Below, in pieces: positions 9,155 to 18,053 of a stretch of 64,000 bases of DNA. Each line of letters begins with the position of its first letter. The first letter of the stretch is position 1. The notes under the pieces were generated by a model that had not been told where the DNA came from, did not search any database, and was given only the letters and a program-made list of their open reading frames with translations. Both the position numbers and the translations under genes were made by a program. The DNA is from Zoogloeaceae bacterium (GTDB lineage: Bacteria; Pseudomonadota; Gammaproteobacteria; Burkholderiales; Rhodocyclaceae), in assembly GCA_024235655.1 (NCBI GenBank), contig JACKLY010000001.1, positions 310,001-374,000 on the forward strand, in the 5' to 3' direction.

Positions 9155-9859
9155 ATGCTGCAAGTCAATGGACTGCGAGTCGCTTATGGCGGCATTCAGG
9201 CAGTCAAGGGAATTACCTTCCATGTAGAGGAAGGCGAAATGGTTGCGCTGATCGGCGCCAATGGTGCCGGCAAGACCTCCACGCTGAAAGCGCTGGCGCG
9301 CATGCTCGATTCAGCAGGGGGATCGGTCAGGTACCGCGGCAAGGAGATCAACCGCCTGCCCGCCCATGATCTGGTACGGGAGGGCATTGCGCTGGTGCCG
9401 GAAGGGCGCGGCGTCTTTCCGCGTCTGACCGTTGCTGAAAACCTCGAGATGGGCGCCTTCATCCGCAACGACAAGTCGGAAATCGTGCGCGACATGGCGC
9501 ATGTCTATGACCACTTCCCCCGTTTGAAGGAGCGGGAGACCCAACTGGCCGGCACGCTGTCGGGCGGGGAACAGCAGATGCTGGCGATTGGCCGCGCCTT
9601 GATGAGCCGACCGAAGCTTCTTCTTCTTGATGAGCCGTCGATGGGGCTGGCACCCATCATGGTGCAGAAGATTTTCGAGGTGATCCGGGCGGTCGCTGCA
9701 GAAGGCATGACCATTCTGCTGATCGAGCAGAATGCCAAGCTGGCGCTGGAAACCAGCAAGCGCGGTTATGTCATGGAGAGCGGGCAGATCACGCTGACTG
9801 ACGAGTCACAGGCACTGTTGCACAATCCGAAAGTCAGGGAAGCCTATCTTGGCGAATAG
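9155..9859 (+). CDS. livF: Branched-chain amino acid ABC transporter ATPase LivF
   Basis: The second ATPase subunit, 234 aa. Walker A is GANGAGKTS, followed by the Q-loop region with LVPEGRGVFPRLTV typical of LivF, signature LSGGEQQMLAIGRAL, Walker B LLLLDEPSMGL, and LLIEQNA, where Gln replaces the usual switch His-region Asp pattern as is normal in LivF. The ATG at 9155 follows GAAGGGGAG. It is the last gene of the operon; a strong bidirectional terminator follows. Confidence 0.95.
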   Translation: MLQVNGLRVAYGGIQAVKGITFHVEEGEMVALIGANGAGKTSTLKALARMLDSAGGSVRYRGKEINRLPAHDLVREGIALVPEGRGVFPRLTVAENLEMGAFIRNDKSEIVRDMAHVYDHFPRLKERETQLAGTLSGGEQQMLAIGRALMSRPKLLLLDEPSMGLAPIMVQKIFEVIRAVAAEGMTILLIEQNAKLALETSKRGYVMESGQITLTDESQALLHNPKVREAYLGE

Positions 9860-9883
9860 GCAGGAAACCATTCTGGAAAAAAG

Positions 9884-9911
9884 AAAAACGGCGCCCCGGA
9901 GCGCCGTTTTT
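9884..9911. terminator. Bidirectional intrinsic terminator between livF and the HDOD gene
   Basis: AAAAACGGCGC (9884-9894) and GCGCCGTTTTT (9901-9911) form a perfect 11-bp stem with A-tract and T-tract at the two ends. It lies between two convergent genes, so it can end transcripts from both sides. Confidence 0.92.
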
Positions 9912-9929
9912 CATTGCGGGGAATTGATT

Positions 9930-11102
9930 TCAGATTTCCATGGTGTCGGCAAAGTTCAGGGCCATCAGTTGTGCCTGATTGACCTGTGCACCGGTCAGTC
10001 CGAGCATTGAGGCCTGCTCGGCGAGTGCCTTCCCTTTGCCGTCTTCACAGGAACGCGCCAGATCGAGGAAGGGTGCATACATGCCGCCGTTGCCGAGCAG
10101 TGCGTCGGTGATCGGTTCCGGCAGGTGCATGGCTTCCAGCGCCTGTTCCATGCTCACGCCAAGGAGAAGGTCCAGCATGGAAAAGGCACCGGTAATAAAC
10201 AGGTTGTCGTATTCCGACTTGTCGACCAGACCGTGGCCGAGTTGCTCCATCAGACGCGCACGGGTCAGTGCCGTGTGCATCAGTGTTGGCGCCATCGGAT
10301 CCTTGCTGGCAGTCACCAGCAGCAATGACAGCCACTTGTTCAGCTTTTCGTAACCGAGAATCGTAACCGCATGCTTGAACGATTGCACCTCGCAGGAAAG
10401 CCCGAATCCGACCGAATTGATATAGCGGAGCAGCTTGTAGGACAATGCCACGTCCTGCTTCAGTGCAGTCTCGATTTGCCCGACGTCGGCATTCTTGCGT
10501 ACCAGATTCAGCACTTTCACGATGTGTGCCTGGCTGGCGTTGAGCTGTTTTGCCGGCGTGCTCGACGGTTGTTTGACGAACCAGCCGGCCGCGGCACTCA
10601 TGCCGGCGTCCATGCAGGCAGCAAACTGCTGCTGGCCGTCCACATTGAAAGCGATCGGGATGCCGTATGACTGAGTTTTCGCCAGCAAGGCCTTGAGCTG
10701 GGCTGGCGAGAAAGCGCTTGTATCGAATCCGACGAAGCGGAAGCTGGTGCCGCTGCCCAGGGCCTGCGCCGCTTTGTCGTCAAAGTCATAGCACAGCGAA
10801 AGATTGGCTTCCTTCAGGGCGCTGACGAAGGCGGCAGCATTCTCCGTGGCAAAGGGGCTGCCGGACAGTTCGAAGGTGACATTTGCCGGCGCGATCCAGT
10901 CAAGCAGGCCCATATCTTCACCGGCACCGTAGAAATTGACGAAGATGCTGCGGTCACTCTGTGGCCAATACTCGCCCAGCTTGTCCAGGGCGTCGACGAC
11001 TGCTGCAGAATCCATGCCGTCATCAGCATGCAGACGCAGACGTGTGGCAATGATCTTTCCCTGACGGTTAACCAAGGGCTGGCGAGTAATAAAAAAATTC
11101 AT
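9930..11102 (-). CDS. EAL-like/HDOD domain signalling protein
   Basis: A 390-aa two-domain protein. The N-terminal half (about 1-190) has the layout of an EAL domain (FFITRQPLVNRQGKIIATRL, then VFVNF-, FELSG- and FVGFD-like strands) but the EAL signature and metal-binding acidic residues are not recognisable, so it is unlikely to hydrolyse cyclic di-GMP. The C-terminal half (about 195-390) is an HDOD domain (LLRYINSVGFGL, VTILGYEKLNKWLSLLL). This is the YuxH/CdgJ-type architecture; relatives affect motility and pilus-related behaviour in other proteobacteria. It is monocistronic and convergent with livF. The ATG at 11102 gives the family N-terminus. Confidence 0.85.
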   Translation of the reverse strand: MNFFITRQPLVNRQGKIIATRLRLHADDGMDSAAVVDALDKLGEYWPQSDRSIFVNFYGAGEDMGLLDWIAPANVTFELSGSPFATENAAAFVSALKEANLSLCYDFDDKAAQALGSGTSFRFVGFDTSAFSPAQLKALLAKTQSYGIPIAFNVDGQQQFAACMDAGMSAAAGWFVKQPSSTPAKQLNASQAHIVKVLNLVRKNADVGQIETALKQDVALSYKLLRYINSVGFGLSCEVQSFKHAVTILGYEKLNKWLSLLLVTASKDPMAPTLMHTALTRARLMEQLGHGLVDKSEYDNLFITGAFSMLDLLLGVSMEQALEAMHLPEPITDALLGNGGMYAPFLDLARSCEDGKGKALAEQASMLGLTGAQVNQAQLMALNFADTMEI

Positions 11103-11113
11103 CGTACTTTCCC

Positions 11114-12142
11114 TCAGGCCGGAAGCCTGTCGTTGGCGAACTCAAATGAATCGGCATAGAAGGCGCTTTCTGGCAGCTTACACCTCCCGCAGAAATCATG
11201 CTTTGCGGCCGTGATCATGGCCGGCGAGCCGCAGGCATAGACATCGTAGCCGGAGAGATCAGGAAAATCGGTCATTACCGCTTCATGCACCAGGCCGGTT
11301 CTGCCGGTCCAGTGATCGTCGGTGCCGGGCGCCGAAAGTACCGGCACAAAACGGATATTCGATCGTTGCACCGGCCATTGTTCGGCAATGGCTAGCTGAT
11401 ACAGGTCAACCCGTTCCCGACCGCCCCAGTACACCGTGATTGGCCTGTCGCAAGACTCGGCAATGGCGTGGTCGACAACGGCCTTGATCGGCGCGAATCC
11501 GGTGCCGCCGGCAATCATCACGATCGGCCTGGGCGAATCCTCGCGCAGGAAGAACGTACCGTGCGGGCCATTGAAGCGCACGATGTCCTTTTCCTTCATC
11601 TGTGAAAAAACATGCCCGGTGAACTCCCCGTCAGGCACATGGCGAACATGCAACTCAAGATAGGCATCGTTGTGTGGGGCATTGGCCAGTGAAAAACTGC
11701 GTCGCTTGCCGTCTTTCAGCAGGATGTCGATGTACTGGCCGGCAAGGAACTGCAGGCGTTCGTTGGCAGGCAGTTTGAGCTGGATGATCATCACGTCAGG
11801 CGCAACCAGCGTCAGTTGCTGGATACGGGCGGGCAGTGTCTTGACTGGAATGTCGCCGGCCTTACGTACTTCGCGTGACTCAATGCTCAGATCAGAGCGC
11901 GGCTGGGCGCAACAGAAAAGCGCAAAGCCCGCCTCACGGTCAGCATCACTGAGGGCATGTTCCTGTGCCCGGCCATGATCAATTTCCCCTGACAACACTT
12001 TCCCGCGGCAGGCACCGCAAGCGCCATCGCGACAGCCATAGGGCAAGGTCAGCCCCTGGCGCAAGGCGGCCTCCAGTATCGATTCGCCGGCATCGGCGGT
12101 AAGCGTATGACCGGACGGCTGGATGGTGATGCTGAAACTCAT
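11114..12142 (-). CDS. Ferredoxin-type NAD(P)H:flavin reductase (CDP-6-deoxy-delta-3,4-glucoseen reductase-like)
   Basis: A 342-aa fusion of a plant-type [2Fe-2S] ferredoxin domain (about 1-90) and an FNR-type flavin reductase (about 100-340). Cluster ligands are in PYGCRDGACGACRG plus the later FCCAQ. The FAD site is RSFSLANAP, and the NAD(P) site includes MIAGGTGFAPIKAVV with the terminal YACGSPAM. Proteins of this layout in betaproteobacteria are commonly labelled AscD-like reductases, but the natural electron acceptor is usually unknown and no dideoxysugar genes are nearby. The open frame extends upstream, but the ATG at 12142 follows a GAGGGGA ribosome site. It is divergent from the SDR gene. 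Confidence 0.85.
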   Translation of the reverse strand: MSFSITIQPSGHTLTADAGESILEAALRQGLTLPYGCRDGACGACRGKVLSGEIDHGRAQEHALSDADREAGFALFCCAQPRSDLSIESREVRKAGDIPVKTLPARIQQLTLVAPDVMIIQLKLPANERLQFLAGQYIDILLKDGKRRSFSLANAPHNDAYLELHVRHVPDGEFTGHVFSQMKEKDIVRFNGPHGTFFLREDSPRPIVMIAGGTGFAPIKAVVDHAIAESCDRPITVYWGGRERVDLYQLAIAEQWPVQRSNIRFVPVLSAPGTDDHWTGRTGLVHEAVMTDFPDLSGYDVYACGSPAMITAAKHDFCGRCKLPESAFYADSFEFANDRLPA

Positions 12143-12209
12143 GATTCCCCTCTGATGTTCGCTGTTGCTGCAGGCTGTTGCTGGATCGATAGGTTGATAC
12201 AATGCGCCA

Positions 12210-13100
12210 GTGCAAAAACTACTGATTGTCGGCTGCGGCGATGTCGCATGGCGGGCCTTGCCCATGCTGTGCCGGCGTTACCGCGTCTATGCGCTGATCC
12301 GGAATCCGGCACAGTTGTCGGCCTGGCGTACTGCCGGCGCACTGCCGATTGCCGGTGACCTTGACGACCTGCATAGCCTGCGCAGGTTAGCGGGTCTTGC
12401 CGATCTTGTCCTGCACCTCGCTCCGCCCCCCAATCAAGGGGCAGGCGACCCGCGGACGCGCAAATTGCTGGCGGCACTGGGGCGGGGAAAAAGTCTACCA
12501 CAGCGCATTGTCTACGTTAGTACCAGCGGCATCTATGGGGATTGTCAGGGGGCGTGGGTGGATGAAACCCGGTCGCCGCATCCAGCGACGCCACGTGGTC
12601 AGCGCCGGCTGGATGCCGAAATGCAGCTGCGTGCCTTCGGCCGGCACACGGGCGTCAAGGTAACAATCCTCAGGGCGCCGGGCATTTATGCGGCGGGCCG
12701 TCTGCCGGTCGAGCGCTTGCAGAAAGGCTTGCCTGCGCTGACGGTTGAGGATGATGTGTTTACCAATCACATCCACGCCGAGGATCTTGCAGCTGCATGT
12801 GTGCTCGCCCTGCACCGTGGGGCAGCCAACCGCACCTACAATGCCTGTGATGATTCAGAAATGAAGATGGGTGAATATTTTGATCGGGTGGCCGCCGCCT
12901 TCGAACTGCCCAGCCCCCCCCGGCTGTCGCGCGCGGAAGCTGAACGGGTGTTGTCACCGATGCAGCTTTCGTTCATGCGTGAATCGCGCCGCTTGTCGAA
13001 TCGACGGCTGAAAGAAGAACTGCGCCTGCACCTTGCCTACCCGCTGGTCGACGACGGCATCCGTGCAGCCTTGCAAGAAAGGAAGGAAGCATGCTCGTAA
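12210..13100 (+). CDS. SDR-type NAD(P)-dependent oxidoreductase (YeeZ-like)
   Basis: 296 aa with a Rossmann start (LLIVGCGDVAWRALPML) and an extended-SDR style body: VYVSTSGIYGDC (Ser/Tyr region), ILRAPGIYA, and FTNHIHAEDLAAAC, a standard epimerase motif. Substrate unknown. The start is a GTG at 12210, the only start just before the Rossmann motif; a nearby ATG at 12202 is in another frame. Its end overlaps the hemJ start by 10 bp, so the two are probably co-expressed. Confidence 0.8.
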   Translation: MQKLLIVGCGDVAWRALPMLCRRYRVYALIRNPAQLSAWRTAGALPIAGDLDDLHSLRRLAGLADLVLHLAPPPNQGAGDPRTRKLLAALGRGKSLPQRIVYVSTSGIYGDCQGAWVDETRSPHPATPRGQRRLDAEMQLRAFGRHTGVKVTILRAPGIYAAGRLPVERLQKGLPALTVEDDVFTNHIHAEDLAAACVLALHRGAANRTYNACDDSEMKMGEYFDRVAAAFELPSPPRLSRAEAERVLSPMQLSFMRESRRLSNRRLKEELRLHLAYPLVDDGIRAALQERKEACS

Positions 13101-13507
13101 TCAAGGCCTTTCATATTTCGCTGGTGATCAGCTGGTTCGCCGGTCTGTTTTACCTGCCGAGAATTTTCGTTAATCTGGCCATGGTGCCTGCCGATAGCGC
13201 CGCCGAACGCGAACGCCTGCTGCTGATGGCAGGTAAGCTCTATCGCTTCATGACACCGCTCGGGGTGCTGGCTGTCGGACTCGGCTTCTGGCTATGGTTC
13301 GGCTATGGTTTTTCCGGCGGCTGGCTGCATGCCAAGACAACCCTGGTGATTCTGCTGATTGCCTATCACCTGTATTGCGGCCAGTTGTTGCGGTCATTTG
13401 CCGCCGGTACTTGCCAGCGCAGCCATGTCTGGTTCCGCTGGTTCAACGAAATGCCGGTACTGGTGATGTTTGCCGTGATCTTCCTCGTCGTTCTCAAGCC
13501 CTTCTAA
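13091..13507 (+). CDS. hemJ: Protoporphyrinogen IX oxidase HemJ-like membrane protein
   Basis: 138 aa with four membrane segments. It closely follows the HemJ (UPF0093) pattern: KAFHISLVISWFAGLFYLPR at the N-terminus with the conserved His and Arg, KLYRFMTPLG, WLHAKTTL with the conserved Lys, YHLYC, and a terminal NEMPVL block. HemJ oxidises protoporphyrinogen IX to protoporphyrin IX late in haem synthesis and is the common form in proteobacteria lacking HemG/HemY. Relatives are often labelled CopD-family, but the motif set fits HemJ better. An AAGGAAGG site precedes the ATG. hemL, an early gene of the same pathway, lies 23 kb downstream. Confidence 0.82.
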   Translation: MLVIKAFHISLVISWFAGLFYLPRIFVNLAMVPADSAAERERLLLMAGKLYRFMTPLGVLAVGLGFWLWFGYGFSGGWLHAKTTLVILLIAYHLYCGQLLRSFAAGTCQRSHVWFRWFNEMPVLVMFAVIFLVVLKPF

Positions 13508-14659
13508 GTGTCCATGAACAACTATTTCGCCTCCTGCCCGCGCGGCCTCGAACCCCTCCTGGCCGAAGACCTGCTGGCGGCAGGCGGGCAGCACATCAAG
13601 ACGGTTCCGGGCGGCGCAACCTTCGCCGGCGACTGGCCGGTCTGCTATGCCGCCAACCTGCACTCGCGCATTGCCACGCGCATCCTGTGGCGGATTGCAG
13701 CACGTGGCTACCGGAAGGAGGAGGATATCTACCAGCTGGCGCTGGAGGCCGACTGGCCGAAATGGTTCCTGCCGACACAAACCCTGCGTGTCGATGTCAC
13801 CGCGATCAAGTGTCCGCTGAAAAGCCTGGATTTCATCACCTTGCGCATCAAGGACGCGGTCTGTGACCGTTTTCGCCGCGAGTGCAATGCCCGGCCGAGT
13901 ATCGACACCCGTGAGCCCGACGTACGCGTCCACGCCTTCCTGACGGCGGATGCCTGCACGCTCTACATCGACACTTCCGGCGCGCCGCTATGGCAACGCG
14001 GCTTGCGCCAGGAAACGGTGGAGGCGCCGCTCAAGGAAAACCTTGCTGCCGGTATTCTGCGGCTGACCGGCTGGCAGCCGGGCACCCCGCTCCTTGATCC
14101 GATGTGCGGCAGCGGTACCTTCCTGCTCGAAGCAGCGCAGATGGCACACAACATTGCTCCCGGCAGTCGCCGCAACTTTGCCTTCGAGCGCTTGCAGGGA
14201 TTTCAGAAGGAGGCCTGGCGCAGGCAGCGCGAATCTGCACTGGCTGCTGAAAAACCGATTGCCTGGGCGCAGTTGTATGGCAGCGATCAATCACGGCAGG
14301 CCATTCGGGCGGCCACGACCAATTTCGAGCGGGCCGGACTGAGTGAGGCGGTTGAACTGATCAATGCCGACATTCTCGACACCGAAGCGCCGAAAGATGC
14401 CGGGGTGCTGGTTTGCAACCCCCCTTACGGTGTTCGACTCGAAGAGCAGGAATCACTGGCAGCCTTTTACCCGCAGCTCGGCACTGCACTCAAGCGCCAC
14501 TTCGCCGGCTGGAACTGCTACTTCTTCACTGCCGACCTGCGCATGCCCAAGCTGATGCGCCTCGCGCCCAGCAAGAAAACACCGCTCTACAACGGCGCGC
14601 TGGAATGCCGGCTGTTTGAAATCAAGATGGTGGCCGGGAGTAATCGGCCGGAGAAATAA
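13508..14659 (+). CDS. rlmL: THUMP-domain class I methyltransferase, RlmL-like (23S rRNA G2445)
   Basis: 383 aa: an N-terminal ferredoxin-like/THUMP RNA-binding region (about 1-165) and a Rossmann methyltransferase. The SAM site LLDPMCGSGTFLLEAA and catalytic motif VCNPPYGVRL (NPPY, typical of N-methylation of bases) are present. The length matches the stand-alone RlmL half; the RlmK half fused in E. coli is absent. The frame begins at GTG 13508 directly after the hemJ stop; an ATG at 13514 is an equally possible start and neither has a strong ribosome site. Confidence 0.87.
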   Translation: MSMNNYFASCPRGLEPLLAEDLLAAGGQHIKTVPGGATFAGDWPVCYAANLHSRIATRILWRIAARGYRKEEDIYQLALEADWPKWFLPTQTLRVDVTAIKCPLKSLDFITLRIKDAVCDRFRRECNARPSIDTREPDVRVHAFLTADACTLYIDTSGAPLWQRGLRQETVEAPLKENLAAGILRLTGWQPGTPLLDPMCGSGTFLLEAAQMAHNIAPGSRRNFAFERLQGFQKEAWRRQRESALAAEKPIAWAQLYGSDQSRQAIRAATTNFERAGLSEAVELINADILDTEAPKDAGVLVCNPPYGVRLEEQESLAAFYPQLGTALKRHFAGWNCYFFTADLRMPKLMRLAPSKKTPLYNGALECRLFEIKMVAGSNRPEK

Positions 14660-14668
14660 GCCGCGAGT

Positions 14669-14935
14669 TTAGGGGCCGATTCCAAGCAGCTTGACGATAA
14701 GCACCAAGCCTAAAGAGAGCACAACAAACAGAATCACATCGCGGCCAGAGCCGACACGAGGAATCAATGACGCCATGCGCATACGGGTGTCGTGATCTAA
14801 CTGTTTGCCAAAAATTAGTTTTTCTTGCTCATGGAAAGGCAGTGCTGCTCGCTGGTTTGAATACCGAATGACAATAAACAGAATCCAGACTGCGGCGCAT
14901 CCCAATGCGATCAGAGTAAGCAGCTCTGTATCCAT
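14669..14935 (-). CDS. Small two-helix membrane protein of unknown function
   Basis: 88 aa, not recognised. A hydrophobic segment near the N-terminus (about 6-24), a polar charged middle (about 25-64, with HEQEKLIFGKQLDHDTRMRM) and a second hydrophobic segment (about 66-84) suggest a hairpin membrane protein with a cytoplasmic or periplasmic loop. A strong ribosome site (GAGGAGAA directly before the ATG) argues it is a real gene. It stands alone between convergent rlmL and co-directional pilU. Confidence 0.65.
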   Translation of the reverse strand: MDTELLTLIALGCAAVWILFIVIRYSNQRAALPFHEQEKLIFGKQLDHDTRMRMASLIPRVGSGRDVILFVVLSLGLVLIVKLLGIGP

Positions 14936-15073
14936 TTCTCCTCACTCCAAAGAGGTATTCCACATCAAGGCGAAGCCAGAACGAGGCGGCAAGCCCCGAA
15001 GCAACGAGACAGTAGCTGCGCTACGGCGAGGCGCTGACGGGTGCAGCCAACGAAGTGCTGGTGAGCACCCCAC

Positions 15074-16210
15074 CTAGACAATGTCGAGGTGACCGATACC
15101 AGTGGTCAGGTCGCGGTCCTTGGACTCTTTCCCGTACAGCTTGATCTGCAGGCGCAGGTCATTGACCGAATCGGCATTCCTCAGCGCATCCTCGTAGCTG
15201 ATCTTGCCCGCTTCATACAGTTCAAAAAGTGCCTGGTCGAAGGTTTGCATGCCGAGTTCGCGGGATTTCTTCATCACTTCCTTGATCTCGTGCACTTCAC
15301 CCTTGAAGACCAGATCGGAAATCAGTGGTGAATTGAGCATGATCTCCACGGCGGCCACCCGGCCCTTGCCATCGCGCTTCGGAATCAGGCGCTGCGAGAC
15401 CATGGCGCGCAGGTTTAGCGAAAGATCCATCAGCAGTTGCGGGCGGCGCTCTTCCGGGAAGAAATTGATGATGCGGTCGATGGCCTGGTTGGTGCTGTTG
15501 GCGTGCAGTGTGGCGAGGCAAAGGTGGCCGGTTTCGGCAAAGGCGACCGCATAGTCCATGGTTTCGCGGTCACGGATTTCGCCCATCAGGATGACGTCCG
15601 GTGCCTGACGTAGCGTGTTTTTCAGTGCGGCTTCCCATGAATCGGTATCGATGCCGACTTCCCGTTGCGTGACGATGCAGTTCTTGTGTTCGTGCACGTA
15701 TTCGATCGGGTCTTCAATGGTGATGATGTGCCCGTAGCTGCTGGCGTTCCGGTAGTCGACCATGGCCGCGAGCGAGGTGGTCTTGCCGGTGCCGGTGCCA
15801 CCGACAAAGATGATCAGTCCGCGCTTGGTGAGGCCGATGTCCTTGAGCACCGGCGGCATGCCCAGGTCATCGAGGTTCGGAATGGTCATGTTGATGGTCC
15901 GGCAGACCACGGCGACGCGGCCCTGCTGCACCAGTGCGTTCACACGGAAACGACCAATCCCGGAGGGAGAAATCGCAAAGTTGCACTCCTTCGAACCTTC
16001 AAAGTCCGCCGCCTGACGGTCGTTCATGATCGCCCGTGCCAGCTCGGCGGTGTGCTGTGGTGAAAGGGTCTGGTTGGATACCGGTGTAATCTTGCCGTCG
16101 ATCTTGATCGCTGGCGGGAAATTGGCGGTGATGAACAGGTCCGAGCCCTTTTTCTGCACCATCAGGCGCAGCAGGTCGTGCATGAATTTTAGTGCCTGAT
16201 CGCGTTCCAT
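15074..16210 (-). CDS. pilU: Type IV pilus retraction ATPase PilU
   Basis: PilU is the accessory retraction motor of type IV pili, a hexameric cytoplasmic ATPase that works with PilT. 378 aa from the ATG at 16210, which follows GGAG; the frame is open further upstream but without family similarity. Walker A is GGTGTGKTT, the Asp box holds TIEDPIEYVH, Walker B is ILMGEIRDRETM, and the His box is CLATLHANS. The C-terminal tail after SRELGMQTFDQAL is longer than in PilT and lacks AIRNLIRE, which distinguishes PilU. It is 31 bp downstream of pilT. Confidence 0.95.
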   Translation of the reverse strand: MERDQALKFMHDLLRLMVQKKGSDLFITANFPPAIKIDGKITPVSNQTLSPQHTAELARAIMNDRQAADFEGSKECNFAISPSGIGRFRVNALVQQGRVAVVCRTINMTIPNLDDLGMPPVLKDIGLTKRGLIIFVGGTGTGKTTSLAAMVDYRNASSYGHIITIEDPIEYVHEHKNCIVTQREVGIDTDSWEAALKNTLRQAPDVILMGEIRDRETMDYAVAFAETGHLCLATLHANSTNQAIDRIINFFPEERRPQLLMDLSLNLRAMVSQRLIPKRDGKGRVAAVEIMLNSPLISDLVFKGEVHEIKEVMKKSRELGMQTFDQALFELYEAGKISYEDALRNADSVNDLRLQIKLYGKESKDRDLTTGIGHLDIV

Positions 16211-16241
16211 ATATTTCTCCGTTACAGCGGTGAGTTCTCGA

Positions 16242-17285
16242 TCAGCCCGGGAAGGCGTCCTTGTTGGCGGCCTTTCCACGTGCTTCGTTGCCGGAAACGA
16301 TGTTGCGGCGAACCAGGTCGAGCAGGCACTGGTCGAGCGTCTGCATGCCGAACTGCTGGCCGGTCTGGATGGCAGAGTACATCTGCGCCACCTTGGCTTC
16401 GCGGATCAGGTTGCGGATGGCCGGCGTGGCGATCATGATCTCGTGGGCGGCGACGCGGCCGGCTCCATCCTTGGTCTTGAGCAGCGTCTGTGAGATGACG
16501 GCGCGCAGCGATTCGGAAAGCATGGCGCGAACCATTTCCTTTTCCGCCGCCGGGAATACGTCGATCACCCGGTCGATGGTCTTGGCGGCGGATGAGGTGT
16601 GCAGGGTGCCGAATACCAGGTGGCCGGTTTCGGCAGCGGTCAGCGCCAGGCGGATGGTTTCCAGGTCGCGCAGTTCGCCGACGAGAATGACGTCCGGGTC
16701 TTCACGCAGCGCCGAGCGCAGTGCGTTGTTGAACGAGAGCGTATGCGGGCCGACTTCACGCTGGTTGATCAGGCATTTCTTCGCCTCGTGCACGAATTCG
16801 ATCGGATCCTCAACGGTGAGAATGTGGCCGTAGTCGTTTTCGTTGATGTGATTGACCATGGCGGCCAGCGTGGTCGACTTGCCGGAACCGGTCGGCCCGG
16901 TGACCAGTACGATGCCGCGGGGAAACTCGGAAATGTCCTTGAAGATCTTCGGGCAGTTCAACTCTTCGAGGGTCAGCACCTTGGACGGAATGGTCCGGAA
17001 AACGGCACCGGCGCCCCGCTGCTGGTTGAAGGCATTGACCCGGAAACGAGCCAGGTTCGGCACCTCGAAGGAGAAGTCGCACTCCAGCGTTTCTTCGTAG
17101 ATCTTGCGCTGCCCGTCGTTCATGATGTCGTACACCATGGCGTGCACATCCTTGTGCTCCATGGCGGGCAGGTTGATGCGGCGTACGTCGCCGTGAACGC
17201 GGATCATCGGTGGCAGGCCAGCCGACAGGTGGAGGTCGGACGCCTTGTTCTTGACGCCAAATGCAAGCAGTTCGGTGATGTCCAT
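16242..17285 (-). CDS. pilT: Type IV pilus retraction ATPase PilT
   Basis: PilT is the principal retraction motor for twitching motility. 347 aa with the full set of secretion-ATPase boxes: Walker A GPTGSGKST, Asp box VEDPIEFVH, Walker B ILVGELRDLETI, His box VFGTLHTSSA, and the PilT-specific AIRNLIREAK motif near the C-terminus. It forms an operon with pilU and is divergent from yggS, an arrangement (pilTU next to yggS-proC) common in beta- and gammaproteobacteria. The Pil-Chp chemosensory genes that control such motors are 8-17 kb away in this window. Confidence 0.97.
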   Translation of the reverse strand: MDITELLAFGVKNKASDLHLSAGLPPMIRVHGDVRRINLPAMEHKDVHAMVYDIMNDGQRKIYEETLECDFSFEVPNLARFRVNAFNQQRGAGAVFRTIPSKVLTLEELNCPKIFKDISEFPRGIVLVTGPTGSGKSTTLAAMVNHINENDYGHILTVEDPIEFVHEAKKCLINQREVGPHTLSFNNALRSALREDPDVILVGELRDLETIRLALTAAETGHLVFGTLHTSSAAKTIDRVIDVFPAAEKEMVRAMLSESLRAVISQTLLKTKDGAGRVAAHEIMIATPAIRNLIREAKVAQMYSAIQTGQQFGMQTLDQCLLDLVRRNIVSGNEARGKAANKDAFPG

Positions 17286-17363
17286 CAGCTATGTCCTTGG
17301 GCGGTTGGCGGAGGCTAACTGCTATACTCTAGGCCCCATACAGGGCATCTTCAGCAACCGATT

Positions 17364-18053
17364 ATGACGCCAACGTCAGCCAACCTGCAAGCCGTTCTCG
17401 CCCGTATCCATGCTGCCGCACATCGCTTTGGCCGTGATCCTGCCGGCATTCGCCTGCTGGCGGTAAGCAAGACCTGGCCGGCACAGTGTGTCCGTGATGC
17501 CTTTGCCGCGGGGCAGCAGGCCTTTGGCGAGAATTACGTGCAGGAAGGCGTCGACAAGATCGGCGAGTTGGCGGCGCTGGATCTTGAGTGGCATTTCATC
17601 GGCCCATTGCAGAGCAACAAGACGCGACTGGTTGCTGAGCACTTTGATTGGGTACACTCGATCGAGCGCCTGAAGATTGCCGAGCGGCTTTCCGAACAAC
17701 GCCCATCGCACCTGCCGCCCTTGTCGGTCTGTCTTCAGGTCAATGTCAGCGGCGAAGCGAGCAAGAGTGGCTGCGCGCCGGCAGAGTTGCCGGCCCTGGC
17801 CAGCGCGGTCGCCGCCCTGCCCCGTTTGCACTTACGCGGCCTGATGGCCATCCCGGCACCCGCCGATGATTTCGACATCCAGCGGCAGCCATTTTGCCAG
17901 CTGCGCAAACTGTTCGAGCAACTGCAGGGGGGCGGCCTGGTACTCGACACCCTTTCGATGGGCATGTCGCACGACATAGAAGCGGCAATTGCCGAAGGAG
18001 CAACCATGGTGCGGGTGGGTACGGCAATTTTTGGAGACAGGAACAAGGCATGA
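17364..18053 (+). CDS. yggS: PLP homeostasis protein, YggS/PLPBP family
   Basis: 229 aa, alanine-racemase-like barrel that binds pyridoxal phosphate but has no known catalytic activity; it buffers PLP and affects amino-acid pools. The PLP lysine is in LLAVSKTWP; other family blocks are FGENYVQEG, WHFIGPLQSNK, LQVNVSGEASKSG and the phosphate-binding SMGMSHD followed by GATMVRVGTAIFG. The ATG at 17364 lies about 78 bp from the divergent pilT start. Its stop overlaps the proC start (ATGA). Confidence 0.95.
   Translation: MTPTSANLQAVLARIHAAAHRFGRDPAGIRLLAVSKTWPAQCVRDAFAAGQQAFGENYVQEGVDKIGELAALDLEWHFIGPLQSNKTRLVAEHFDWVHSIERLKIAERLSEQRPSHLPPLSVCLQVNVSGEASKSGCAPAELPALASAVAALPRLHLRGLMAIPAPADDFDIQRQPFCQLRKLFEQLQGGGLVLDTLSMGMSHDIEAAIAEGATMVRVGTAIFGDRNKA

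Noticed and set aside
14936..15073. Small RNA or gene between the 88-aa protein gene and pilU
   Set aside because: Only a weak GTAGC/GCTAC stem near 15012-15024 and no promoter or terminator pair; not enough to call.
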